Below are positions 1 to 6,216 of a DNA stretch of 9,488 nucleotides, in pieces; positions within the stretch are counted from its first letter, which is position 1; the number at the start of each line of letters is the position of its first letter. The notes beneath the pieces were generated by a model. The model ran no database searches, had not been told where the DNA came from, and was given only the letters and a program-made list of their open reading frames with translations. The stretch is from Pseudomonadota bacterium. GTDB lineage: Bacteria > Pseudomonadota > Gammaproteobacteria > Halothiobacillales > Halothiobacillaceae. The position numbers and the translations under genes were made by a program. The stretch is taken from assembly GCA_021795795.1 (NCBI GenBank), contig JAJYPA010000295.1:1-9488 (forward strand). Reading direction: 5' to 3'.

Positions 1-753
1 TGGATGTCGCGGGCCATGGATATGCTGGAGAATGAATGGGCGCTCAATCGCGTCACTGGACAACCGGTGCTGAAGCTCCGCCCTCTCCTGCTGGTCGGGA
101 ATCCCGGGCTCGGAAAGAGCCGCTTTGTGCAAAGCCTGGGGGAGGCGTTGGGGTTGCCAACGGCATTCATGACGATGGCGGGGATGAACGACAACATGAT
201 GCTCAAAGGCACAGCGCGCGGCTGGAGTTCGGCGAGGGCGGGTTATCTGGTCGAATTCATGTTGGAAAACCGTCTGACCAACCCGCTGGTCTGTCTGGAT
301 GAGATTGAGAAAATCGGTACGGGGCGAAACAACGGTCGCCTTTGGGAAACGTTACTGACGATGCTGGAACCGGCAACGGCCAGTCGCGTCACGGACGAAT
401 TTTTGCTTGGGCCGGTGGATTATTCGTCCCTCAACTGGGTTGCAACAGCCAATGATGTGGATGATCTTCCAGAACCCTTGAAAGCACGTTTCACCATTGT
501 TCGGGTGGGGGAACCCACCGGAGTGGACTTTGACCGTATTCTTACGAACATCCTCAAAGATGTTGCCCGTGATCTGGGCACGGAACCCTGGGCGTTGCCG
601 TCCTTGAGTCCTCAGATAACCGAGGCGTTGCGACGACAGTTTCAACGTAAACCCGCTTCCCTGCGGCAGCTGGCCAGGGCCACACGATCGCTGCTGCAAC
701 TGGAGGCCAGAGCACAGATGGATGAAGATGGGGCACCGAGGCGTCTGCAGTGA
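1..753 (+). CDS. Lon-like AAA+ ATPase, 5' end outside the window
   Basis: A P-loop ATPase of the AAA+ superfamily, expected to use ATP hydrolysis to remodel or unfold a protein partner. Numbered from the ATG at position 4, it shows Walker A GNPGLGKS at 32-39, Walker B LVCLDEIEK at 95-103, a sensor-1-like TAND at 148-151 and a probable arginine finger in LKARF (R162). The region between and after the Walker motifs resembles the Lon ATPase domain. The visible part ends about 85 residues after the arginine finger, with no Lon serine protease domain. The frame stays open to the window edge (codon TGG before the first ATG), so the protein most likely begins upstream and this is the C-terminal part. 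It lies 89 bp upstream of the phosphoesterase genes in the same direction, so it may be co-transcribed with them. The exact role is unknown. Confidence 0.85.
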   Translation, partial: WMSRAMDMLENEWALNRVTGQPVLKLRPLLLVGNPGLGKSRFVQSLGEALGLPTAFMTMAGMNDNMMLKGTARGWSSARAGYLVEFMLENRLTNPLVCLDEIEKIGTGRNNGRLWETLLTMLEPATASRVTDEFLLGPVDYSSLNWVATANDVDDLPEPLKARFTIVRVGEPTGVDFDRILTNILKDVARDLGTEPWALPSLSPQITEALRRQFQRKPASLRQLARATRSLLQLEARAQMDEDGAPRRLQ

Positions 754-842
754 GTTTGGGAAGGGGTTTCAACCCATAAGGATCAGATAGATAAAATTCA
801 CCCCCATGGCGTTATAGCCATACGTTTTACGAGAAAAACACC

Positions 843-1646
843 ATGTTCATCCGATTGATTTCCGACATTCACGTGGATGTGAATCCACCCGCTACCGTCC
901 GTCTGGCGCCTTTGCCGACGGACAGGGACAGTATTCTCGTACTCGCGGGAGACTTCGGCACGCCCAAAAAGCTGGCCGACTGGCTCAAGATGGTGGCAAC
1001 CCCATTCCCGCACATCGTGGCAATACTGGGGAACCACGATTACTGGGGTTTATCCGTCGAACGGGCACCGGAGAAGTGGCGTGAAGGTCTGGTCAAACAT
1101 TTACCGAAGGATCTGATGGCGCGCTTCACCCTGCTGGAAAGACAAGGCGTGGACATCGGCAATCTCCGCTTTTTCGGAACCACCCTGTGGTCCGATTTTG
1201 ATGGCGGCGATCCCTATGCCATGCGGGCGGCACAGGAGACCATGCAGGACCATAAGCGGATACGGTGCCATGGGGGTGCCCGGCGCTTTTTGCCGCGGGA
1301 TACCCTAGATGTGCATCTGGCCAGCAAAGTCTGGCTGGAGGAATCTATTGCACAGCCCTGGGCCGGACACAAGGTCGTGATCACCCACCATGCACCGGCA
1401 TGGGAGTCCATTTACAAATCCTTCCGGCAGGATGATCTGTCCGGTGCCTACGCCAGCCGCATGGAGGAAACCGTGCAGCGCTTGGGGGATCTTGGCGTGC
1501 ATTTATGGGTGCACGGGCATACCCATCATGCGGTGGATTACCGTCTCGGTGCGGTGCGCATATTGTCTAACGCCTTCGGATACCCGAGGGAAGGTACCGG
1601 CGTGCAATTGGATCAGGTGATTGAACTGGAGGAACAGGTTTTATGA
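843..1646 (+). CDS. Calcineurin-like metallophosphoesterase 1
   Basis: A 267-residue calcineurin-like phosphoesterase, a fold that hydrolyses phosphomono- or diesters with two metal ions. The full metal-binding set is visible: SDIH (D8, H10), AGD (D37), GNHD at 63-66, an HH pair at 182-183 and HGHTHH at 224-229. The chain has no signal peptide or membrane helix, so it should be cytoplasmic. The substrate cannot be told; family members act on nucleotides, nucleic acids or phosphoproteins. The ATG at 843 is chosen because the first strand (FIRLISDIH) begins directly there, although the upstream Shine-Dalgarno is poor. Its stop overlaps the start of the next phosphoesterase gene (ATGA), which argues for translational coupling in one operon. 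Confidence 0.9.
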   Translation: MFIRLISDIHVDVNPPATVRLAPLPTDRDSILVLAGDFGTPKKLADWLKMVATPFPHIVAILGNHDYWGLSVERAPEKWREGLVKHLPKDLMARFTLLERQGVDIGNLRFFGTTLWSDFDGGDPYAMRAAQETMQDHKRIRCHGGARRFLPRDTLDVHLASKVWLEESIAQPWAGHKVVITHHAPAWESIYKSFRQDDLSGAYASRMEETVQRLGDLGVHLWVHGHTHHAVDYRLGAVRILSNAFGYPREGTGVQLDQVIELEEQVL

Positions 1647-2554
1647 ATCCGCGTGTCATGGCCCATCCGGCCAATCTTCAGGGCCGGGATTTCATCGTCG
1701 GTGATCTGCACGGTCACCCCGACGTCCTGCGCAGACTCATGGATCATGTGGGCTTCGACTACGATACGGATCGCCTGTTCAGCGTGGGTGACCTGGTGGA
1801 TCGCGGCCCGAACAGTGCCGAGGCGCTGGATCTGCTGGAAGCGCCCTGGTTTTATCCAGTGCTGGGCAACCACGACGCCATGCTGCTGGCCATGTTGAAT
1901 CTGGGTCATTTGCGGGAGATGCGGCGGGAGGAAGCGCAACGGACCGCGGCCTACGCCGATCTCTTTGCCCGCAATGGCGGATGGGACTGGTTTCGTCATT
2001 ATCGCACGGATGATGAGCGCTGCATGCAATGGCGGGCGGCACTGCGTCAGGTGCCGTTTTTGCGTATCGTCGACCCGATGGATACTTCCCCTGCCGGACG
2101 TTTTCACGTGCTCCACGCGGAACTGGCGGCGGAGCAGGGGGAGGGCGTGGCGGTGCTCTGGAACGATGCCGATCTGGACGACGCGGAGCATTCCCGCTGG
2201 CAGGAGGCGCACCCTATTATCGGCTATGACGCGGTGGGTACCTGGGAGGAGCATATCCTTTGGGGGCGGGAGATCCGCTATGCTCTGACCCATGATGTGC
2301 CTATCCTCCCGGCAAAGTTGTCCCGCACCTATGTGGGGCACACGATCACGCCGCCCCGGGAAAGCCGCTTGTTGCAGGTCGCCGGACATGTGTTTCTGGA
2401 TACGGGTGCCGCCCATCTGGATCAGGCTGAGCGATACCGCGATCAGGGCTTGACCCTGTTTTGCCATCAGGAACAGCAGGGCTGGATGCTGACGGCGTCG
2501 GGCATCCAGGAGGTGGGGCTGAATTCGCCTTTAGCGGACAACCATAAGGAGTAA
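1643..2554 (+). CDS. Metallophosphoesterase 2, protein-phosphatase-like (lambda/PrpA type)
   Basis: A 303-residue phosphatase of the PPP-like branch of metallophosphoesterases, the group of lambda phosphatase, PrpA/PphA and symmetrical Ap4A hydrolase. The signature blocks are GDLHG at 20-24, GDLVDRG at 49-55 and GNHD at 75-78, followed by a downstream HAEL and a VGHT block near the C-terminus that should supply the remaining metal ligands. The normal GNHE of eukaryotic-type enzymes is GNHD here, as in several bacterial homologues. The ATG at 1643 overlaps the TGA of the previous gene and has a strong GGAGGA at 1628-1633, nine bases upstream, so this start is well supported. The likely activity is dephosphorylation of Ser/Thr or Tyr residues, or hydrolysis of dinucleoside polyphosphates. 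The sequence does not decide between these. Confidence 0.88.
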   Translation: MNPRVMAHPANLQGRDFIVGDLHGHPDVLRRLMDHVGFDYDTDRLFSVGDLVDRGPNSAEALDLLEAPWFYPVLGNHDAMLLAMLNLGHLREMRREEAQRTAAYADLFARNGGWDWFRHYRTDDERCMQWRAALRQVPFLRIVDPMDTSPAGRFHVLHAELAAEQGEGVAVLWNDADLDDAEHSRWQEAHPIIGYDAVGTWEEHILWGREIRYALTHDVPILPAKLSRTYVGHTITPPRESRLLQVAGHVFLDTGAAHLDQAERYRDQGLTLFCHQEQQGWMLTASGIQEVGLNSPLADNHKE

Positions 2555-2562
2555 AACGACCC

Positions 2563-2664
2563 ATGACCACGGTCGCTTACGCCTCCGATCTGCATCTCGA
2601 ATTTGGCAACCCCGTGCCCACGGAGGGTCTCGGAAAAGCGGATATCCTGGTGCTTGCGGTCCAC
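2563..2664 (+). pseudogene. Truncated third metallophosphoesterase (N-terminal stub)
   Basis: The start of a third calcineurin-like phosphoesterase, eight bases after the second and preceded by AAGGAG at 2546-2551. It begins MTTVAYASDLHLEFGN and continues to ADILVLA, the normal first metal-binding segment (SDLH) and second beta strand. The expected GD motif does not follow; the reading continues as unrelated sequence to a chance stop at 2757. GNHD and the histidine motifs are absent, so it cannot be a working phosphatase. The break, at about 2660-2672, coincides with the 3' end of the convergent minus-strand gene, so a rearrangement there probably replaced the rest of the gene. The right boundary is approximate. 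Confidence 0.75.
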
Positions 2665-2671
2665 GCTGACA

Positions 2672-2962
2672 TCACCCCGTCTCGCACAGCCATTCCTGCA
2701 TATAGGTGGTGGCGTCCTCACCTTCCCCGACTCTCTCGAAGCCCATCAGCCGGATAGCCTGCGGGCTGATGAGCACCAGCTTGGGATCATACAATGGTGG
2801 CAAAGCTCGTTCATCCTTCGGCATGGCAGATTCCAGCACGGCGACCAAGTGACAGCGTTCCTGGTAGGTGCGCAGATCCCCCTTGGCCGGAACCTGCCTT
2901 CTGGCCGCCTCGCTCTTGAGGCGTCGCCCACGCACGCGCAGGGGGTATACACTGACCAACAT
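2672..2962 (-). CDS. Hypothetical protein, divergent from SRAP
   Basis: A 96-residue protein I do not recognise. It is basic at the N-terminus (many R and K in the first 30 residues) and has a more conserved-looking C-terminal half with PLYDPKLVLISPQAIRLMGF, a short hydrophobic beta-like segment, then an acidic stretch and the ending QEWLCETG. There is no signal peptide, membrane helix or obvious catalytic motif. The start at 2962 has an AAAGGA Shine-Dalgarno about nine bases upstream. It is transcribed away from the SRAP gene, and its promoter must lie in the same short region that holds the LexA-box-like site, so joint regulation is plausible. It ends where the third phosphoesterase is cut off. 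A longer antisense frame across SRAP exists but is judged a shadow. Confidence 0.6.
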   Translation of the reverse strand: MLVSVYPLRVRGRRLKSEAARRQVPAKGDLRTYQERCHLVAVLESAMPKDERALPPLYDPKLVLISPQAIRLMGFERVGEGEDATTYMQEWLCETG

Positions 2963-2974
2963 GAGCCGATTCCT

Positions 2975-3002
2975 TTGACGCTATAATTTTGTACAGTATA
3001 CC
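2975..3002 (+). promoter_or_regulatory. SRAP promoter
   Basis: TTGACG at 2975-2980 and TATACC at 2997-3002, separated by 16 bases, resemble a sigma70 promoter placed about 20 bases upstream of the SRAP ATG at 3022. AGAGGTG at 3011-3017 is a fitting Shine-Dalgarno. The spacer contains the LexA-box-like sequence. The promoter of the divergent gene must overlap this region. Confidence 0.5.
2981..2996. promoter_or_regulatory. LexA (SOS) box-like operator
   Basis: CTAT-N8-ACAG, an imperfect palindrome one base off the proteobacterial LexA consensus CTGT-N8-ACAG, with an AT-rich centre. It exactly fills the spacer between the -35 and -10 of the SRAP promoter, where a repressor would block RNA polymerase. 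It also lies upstream of the divergent small gene. The match is seen; LexA binding is inference. Confidence 0.45.
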
Positions 3003-3021
3003 CGTTTCCAAGAGGTGCGCC

Positions 3022-3657
3022 ATGTGTGGACGTTATGCCGTAGATCCCCGCAAACTGGACCGGCTGGTTCGCCTGTTGTCCCTGCCCTTGCCCGACTTCC
3101 CGGCGCACTATGATATTCGGCCCAGCCAGACCGTTCCGGTGATCCGGGATACCGGGAATGGCCCCGAATGGGCATCGATGCGCTGGGGGCTGATTCCGCA
3201 CTGGGCGAAGGAAGCGAAGACCGGCTACAGCACCTTCAACGCACGGGTCGAAACGGCAGCCCAAAAGCCCGCCTTTCGGGAACCGTGGGCGCACCGCCGT
3301 TGCATCATCCCCGCGACGGGTTTCTACGAATGGCAGCCACTGGAAACCGGCAAGAAGCAGCCCTGGTACTTCGAGAGCACCGATGGGCAGGCATTGGCCC
3401 TGGCGGGACTCTGGGACCACTGGAAGGACAGCAATCAGGTCATCGAAAGCTGCACTATCCTGGTAGGGCCACCTGATCTTGCCGTTGTCAGCATCCATGA
3501 CCGCAGCCCGGTCATGTTAGGGGATGCCGCTGTACCTCTGTGGATCAGCCCGCTTTTGAAGAAACCGGACATTCAGCGCGTGCTCGCGTTGCCGCATGGC
3601 GGTCTGCAAGGTCATCCGGCTGTTCAGGTGAGCGACGAGGGGATGCGCCATATATAG
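3022..3657 (+). CDS. SRAP domain protein (YedK/HMCES family, abasic-site DNA-protein crosslinker)
   Basis: A 211-residue SRAP protein. The family uses Cys2, exposed after Met removal, to form a thiazolidine crosslink with abasic sites in single-stranded DNA, protecting them during replication. The start at 3022 is fixed by this: the protein must begin MCGRY, although the frame stays open to an ATG at 2989. Visible landmarks are C2, WGLIPHWA at 55-62, NARVET at 73-78, GFYEW with catalytic E103, and IHDR with H159. The residue matching E. coli Asn37 is Asp31 here (HYDIRPSQ rather than the usual YNIAP). Length is normal for the family. It lies downstream of a LexA-box-like promoter and upstream of the type I restriction mosaic. 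A decayed copy of its 3' end occurs at 6875-7055. Confidence 0.93.
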   Translation: MCGRYAVDPRKLDRLVRLLSLPLPDFPAHYDIRPSQTVPVIRDTGNGPEWASMRWGLIPHWAKEAKTGYSTFNARVETAAQKPAFREPWAHRRCIIPATGFYEWQPLETGKKQPWYFESTDGQALALAGLWDHWKDSNQVIESCTILVGPPDLAVVSIHDRSPVMLGDAAVPLWISPLLKKPDIQRVLALPHGGLQGHPAVQVSDEGMRHI

Positions 3658-3732
3658 GCCTGACGAACGATATGCTGCCGAATAAAATTGTTTGTTATAG
3701 TTTTCAGCTAGTTAGCACATCATCGCATCATG

Positions 3733-3760
3733 TTGACATGCGCACCGCTTTCCTTATATG
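3733..3760 (+). promoter_or_regulatory. Probable sigma70 promoter of the three-gene cassette
   Basis: A perfect -35 TTGACA at 3733-3738 and a -10-like TATATG at 3755-3760, with a 16-base spacer. It lies about 70 bases upstream of the first cassette gene, in the AT-rich gap after SRAP. This suggests that the cassette is transcribed on its own rather than only by read-through from SRAP. No terminator hairpin is seen between SRAP and this site. Confidence 0.5.
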
Positions 3761-3830
3761 GTTTTCTCTAAGTGTTTGTTACTCGCCGTGGAAGATTGTC
3801 TTTCTAACATAGCCCCAAAGGATGAAGACC

Positions 3831-4883
3831 ATGGCAGAAGAAGATACGAACGCCGAGTTCTTATCCCGCAAAGAATATGCGTCTGACAAGATTATTACAT
3901 GCGGATACACAACAGCACAGATCAACATCGCCTCAAATAATAGCATTGTTCAGATGCTAAAAGACAGCGACATGTTCGCTGCTGTGTCCAAGCAGATGAT
4001 TGGCATTTTCACTGATCTCGTTGAAGATCGCGTCAACAAGAACTTCCATGATAATCTCGCGTTCCTTCAGCGGCAAGGAATCATACCTGTAAGCAAAGAA
4101 AGATTTCTGGATCATGAGCGTACTGTGCGCGTTGCGAGGGGCGGTACCGCTCTTCTTCTGCAACTTGGCATCCATGCAGTTCTTTATAGCCTAGATTTCT
4201 ACGGAAAGAAAAGGGATTTTGAAAAATTAGCCGAATCAGTAGCTGCAGGAATAGCTTACTTAACAGGCAAATATACATTGCCTGCACAAAACGTTCTTAG
4301 AAAGATCTATCGAGCAAATTTCATAGACTTCGATGACGGCAAAATCAAAGGCATTTACCAGCGATATATTGGTTCGGAAATAGGTATTCTTCCCACGCCA
4401 AGAGACAACGACAAAGTTATTCTTAGAGATATTTATACTAACATATTGACAGCCGCAGATCTTGAGGATGACACGACCTTTGGCCGAGCGCACGACCTTG
4501 GGCAAATTTATGGCTTTGGCAGCAATGAAATCGAAGATATCGTTTCAGGATGCAAGAGTGGAACAAACATCGAGTCTGATTTATCAGGCATAGTCGCGTT
4601 GAGTTTGGATAGCGTTCTTGCCGACCTTGCAAGTTCTGTTGAGTACGCAAAAAGCTGCGCTCGCTACACGATCGAGAACGATCCCTACGCGATCATGAGG
4701 GAACAGCGCCGGAAACTTATCATAGATAGCGCCCTAAGCGCTGCTGGGATTATCCCTGGCGGGGCATCTGCTTTTGCACTGATAGAAACACCGGCTGTTG
4801 GCGTAATATCAAAATTCTTGAACGCAGATTTTCCGATGTACAAGGAAATAAGAAGGAGGCTAAGTTTCACAAGAACAAACTAA
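3831..4883 (+). CDS. Unknown protein, first gene of three-gene cassette
   Basis: A 350-residue protein I cannot assign to a family. The ATG at 3831 (MAEEDTNAEF) is preferred over the in-frame ATG at 3822 because AAAGGA at 3817-3822 sits eight bases upstream of it and overlaps the earlier ATG. The chain appears mostly alpha-helical. It has a hydrophobic stretch near residues 104-120 (GGTALLLQLGIHAVLYS) and a Gly/Ala-rich hydrophobic segment near 298-330 (SAAGIIPGGASAFALIE) followed by a basic tail. Nucleotide-binding, nuclease and protease motifs were not found. Base composition is clearly more AT-rich than SRAP or hsdM, pointing to a separate origin. It is followed after 21 bases by the second cassette gene. 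Its position between a DNA-damage gene and a restriction locus makes a defence or mobile-element role possible, but that is only context. Confidence 0.7.
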   Translation: MAEEDTNAEFLSRKEYASDKIITCGYTTAQINIASNNSIVQMLKDSDMFAAVSKQMIGIFTDLVEDRVNKNFHDNLAFLQRQGIIPVSKERFLDHERTVRVARGGTALLLQLGIHAVLYSLDFYGKKRDFEKLAESVAAGIAYLTGKYTLPAQNVLRKIYRANFIDFDDGKIKGIYQRYIGSEIGILPTPRDNDKVILRDIYTNILTAADLEDDTTFGRAHDLGQIYGFGSNEIEDIVSGCKSGTNIESDLSGIVALSLDSVLADLASSVEYAKSCARYTIENDPYAIMREQRRKLIIDSALSAAGIIPGGASAFALIETPAVGVISKFLNADFPMYKEIRRRLSFTRTN

Positions 4884-4904
4884 CTCTTTGAAAATAAGGC
4901 GACT

Positions 4905-5342
4905 ATGGCTGAAAGTAAATCATTATTCGCGCCCAACATGAGGAATGGAACATTTCTCACTGAGGATTTTATTCGCTCTAAAATTATTATTAAAAACAAT
5001 AGAGCTGAGGTAGATGATGCCCTTCTTTTAATTTTAAGAGAGGCTTTACATACAGCGTCAAAAAGATTGATGATCTGCAAGAGATCACCTGAACTTGGCA
5101 TTGGATATGCAATTATCGATTTTTTCAATATACCCAAGAGCCTGCGAAAACATTGGGTAAACGTAACATTTATGAACCGCGCCAGAGAATTAATCAACGA
5201 GACAGAGACAAAGATCAAAAATCAAGTATGCGAGGATCCCGAAGAGTTGCTTCAGTTTATCCAGTACACTTCACAGCAGTTCCGTGATGAGTTGGAAAAA
5301 TTGTATTTTGAGTATGAAAAAATGTACAGAAAAGGCCTTTGA
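4905..5342 (+). CDS. Unknown protein, second gene of three-gene cassette
   Basis: A 145-residue protein with no recognised family. It starts MAESKSLFAPNMRNG, with AAGG about six bases before the ATG. A helical middle (DDALLLILREALHTASKRLM, about residues 37-56) precedes GIGYAIIDFF. The last 35 residues (from about 110) are strongly charged and helix-prone, rich in E, K, F and Y (LEKLYFEYEKMYRKGL), and may form an amphipathic or coiled-coil surface. There is no signal peptide or catalytic signature. The gene is 21 bases after the first cassette gene and 39 before the third, on the same strand and with similar AT-rich composition, so the three are probably one operon. A partner or regulatory subunit of the larger protein is possible. 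Confidence 0.68.
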   Translation: MAESKSLFAPNMRNGTFLTEDFIRSKIIIKNNRAEVDDALLLILREALHTASKRLMICKRSPELGIGYAIIDFFNIPKSLRKHWVNVTFMNRARELINETETKIKNQVCEDPEELLQFIQYTSQQFRDELEKLYFEYEKMYRKGL

Positions 5343-5381
5343 GATGTTTCCAATTAGCTATCCTGTCGATAGGGGGTTAGT

Positions 5382-5651
5382 ATGAGTCTGTTCTCACGAA
5401 AAAAGACTTTTGGTGAATTTATTAAAGGCGTCGTAAAAGAAGGTGATTTTACAACAACAAAACCCGGAATCATAAGTAAAGTTGTCGACACTGCCAAAGA
5501 TGTTGGTAAGACTGCTGGTGAAGGGGCTGCTATCAGCGCGACAGCAATTGGTGGTGCTGCGGCTGCAGCAAAGGCCGCGGAAATGATCTCTCGTGAGAGG
5601 GCGAAAGCAACTTTTAAACATGGGAAGGGCAAGACTTGGGACGATCAATGA
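5382..5651 (+). CDS. Small basic Ala/Gly-rich protein, third gene of three-gene cassette
   Basis: An 89-residue protein, unrecognised. The N-terminus is basic (MSLFSRKKTF). A KVVDTAKDVGKTAGEG region leads into a small-residue hydrophobic helix at about 45-69 (GAAISATAIGGAAAAAKAAE), whose Gly/Ala spacing resembles a glycine-zipper or membrane-associating helix. The C-terminus is again charged (ISRERAKATFKHGKGK). AGGGGG lies about seven bases before the ATG. Such a composition would fit a membrane-active effector, a pore-forming peptide or a structural accessory, but nothing here proves this. The stop codon lies inside a 15-base perfect palindrome (5641-5655). Confidence 0.6.
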   Translation: MSLFSRKKTFGEFIKGVVKEGDFTTTKPGIISKVVDTAKDVGKTAGEGAAISATAIGGAAAAAKAAEMISRERAKATFKHGKGKTWDDQ

Positions 5652-5655
5652 TCGT
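5641..5655. repeat. 15-bp palindrome at the end of the cassette
   Basis: ACGATCA-A-TGATCGT, two perfect seven-base arms around one base, spanning the TGA of the third cassette gene. It is not followed by a T run, so it is not a standard intrinsic terminator. It may be a weak RNA hairpin, a protein site or chance. Confidence 0.35.
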
Positions 5656-5729
5656 TGTCGCGATGAACTTCCTTGTTATCACTCTAGCTACGTTGCATGT
5701 AACCTGTTAACCCGTTATTAGGAAGCACC

Positions 5730-5939
5730 ATGCCGCGCGGACCAGCCAAGAAACCCAAGACCAAAGCCACGAGCCAGACCGTGGAAGCCACGCTCTGGGC
5801 CACTGCCGACAAGCTGCTGGGGCACTTGGACGGCACCGACTACAAGCAGATTGTCCTAGGACCGATCATTCTCAATTGTCCGACCATAGAATTCAAAAAA
5901 AAGCGGCTGAAGGGAAACTCGCTTAGCCCCCCATTGTAA
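5730..5939 (+). pseudogene. Decayed hsdM 5' end, relic 1
   Basis: The first 49 or so residues of a type I methyltransferase subunit, followed by unrelated sequence to a stop at 5937-5939 (69 residues in all). It begins MPRGPAKK and contains [18 protein letters not shown] and VLG in the same spacing as the intact hsdM at 8547. About 32 of the first 49 residues are identical, and the first 23 bases match exactly. Homology ends near 5872. No methyltransferase motif remains, so it is non-functional as an enzyme, though the start codon and a Shine-Dalgarno-like AGGAAG are kept. The divergence shows it is not a recent copy of the neighbour. It ends tail-to-tail, overlapping the stop of the PDZ fragment on the other strand. 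Confidence 0.85.
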
Positions 5940-6216
5940 TATGGGCAGCAATTAGCTTTCCGTCACGCCATATAATAACAGTCGTGGTTTTGCCTTTATA
6001 CTTAGATAACGCACGGTGCCAATCACTTTGTGTGCGTATACCAATATCACCAACACGCTCGACCACATCTCCTCTCATCACGTTAGCGTAAAATGCAGGC
6101 GACCCTTCCACAACGGCAACAACCTTGATCCCTATGTTTTCGCCAATTTCTTGCCTTTCTTTTGGCAATAAGTCTCGCAGAAGCATTCCTGATTCTAATG
6201 GCGCAAGTTTTTCCAA
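5923..6216 (-). CDS. PDZ-domain C-terminal half of a frameshifted lipoprotein
   Basis: A 97-residue reading frame, or 87 if started at the first ATG (6186). It contains a PDZ-like domain: LRDLLPKERQEIG, then VVAVVEGSPAF, MRGDVVERVGD, and an ending typical of such domains (WRDGKLIAAHI). PDZ domains bind peptide C-termini or act as adaptors in envelope proteins. The only start at its 5' end is TTG, and it overlaps the lipoprotein frame by 22 bases in the -1 frame. In homologous proteins known to me the lipoprotein part and the PDZ domain form one chain. Adding one A to the A5 tract at 6208-6212 would join the two as YWKKLAPLESG. It is therefore most likely the detached second half of one gene. 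Confidence 0.7.
   Translation of the reverse strand: MEKLAPLESGMLLRDLLPKERQEIGENIGIKVVAVVEGSPAFYANVMRGDVVERVGDIGIRTQSDWHRALSKYKGKTTTVIIWRDGKLIAAHITMGG

Noticed and set aside
1613..2467. Long open frame on the minus strand (284 residues) opposite phosphoesterase 2
   Set aside because: It is antisense to a gene with complete metallophosphoesterase motifs, and its translation shows no family motif. It arises from GC-rich codon use.
2746..3498. 250-residue minus-strand frame across SRAP
   Set aside because: It overlaps the SRAP gene antisense and the divergent small gene in another frame. The SRAP reading has clear family motifs.
3540..3812. 90-residue plus-strand frame overlapping the end of SRAP and running into the cassette leader
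   Set aside because: Its first part is SRAP read in another frame, and it has no Shine-Dalgarno or recognisable domain.
5700..5725. Imperfect palindrome around GTTAAC before hsdM relic 1, considered as an attachment site
   Set aside because: Only about 12 of 16 positions are symmetric, and no second copy was found at the other cargo boundaries.
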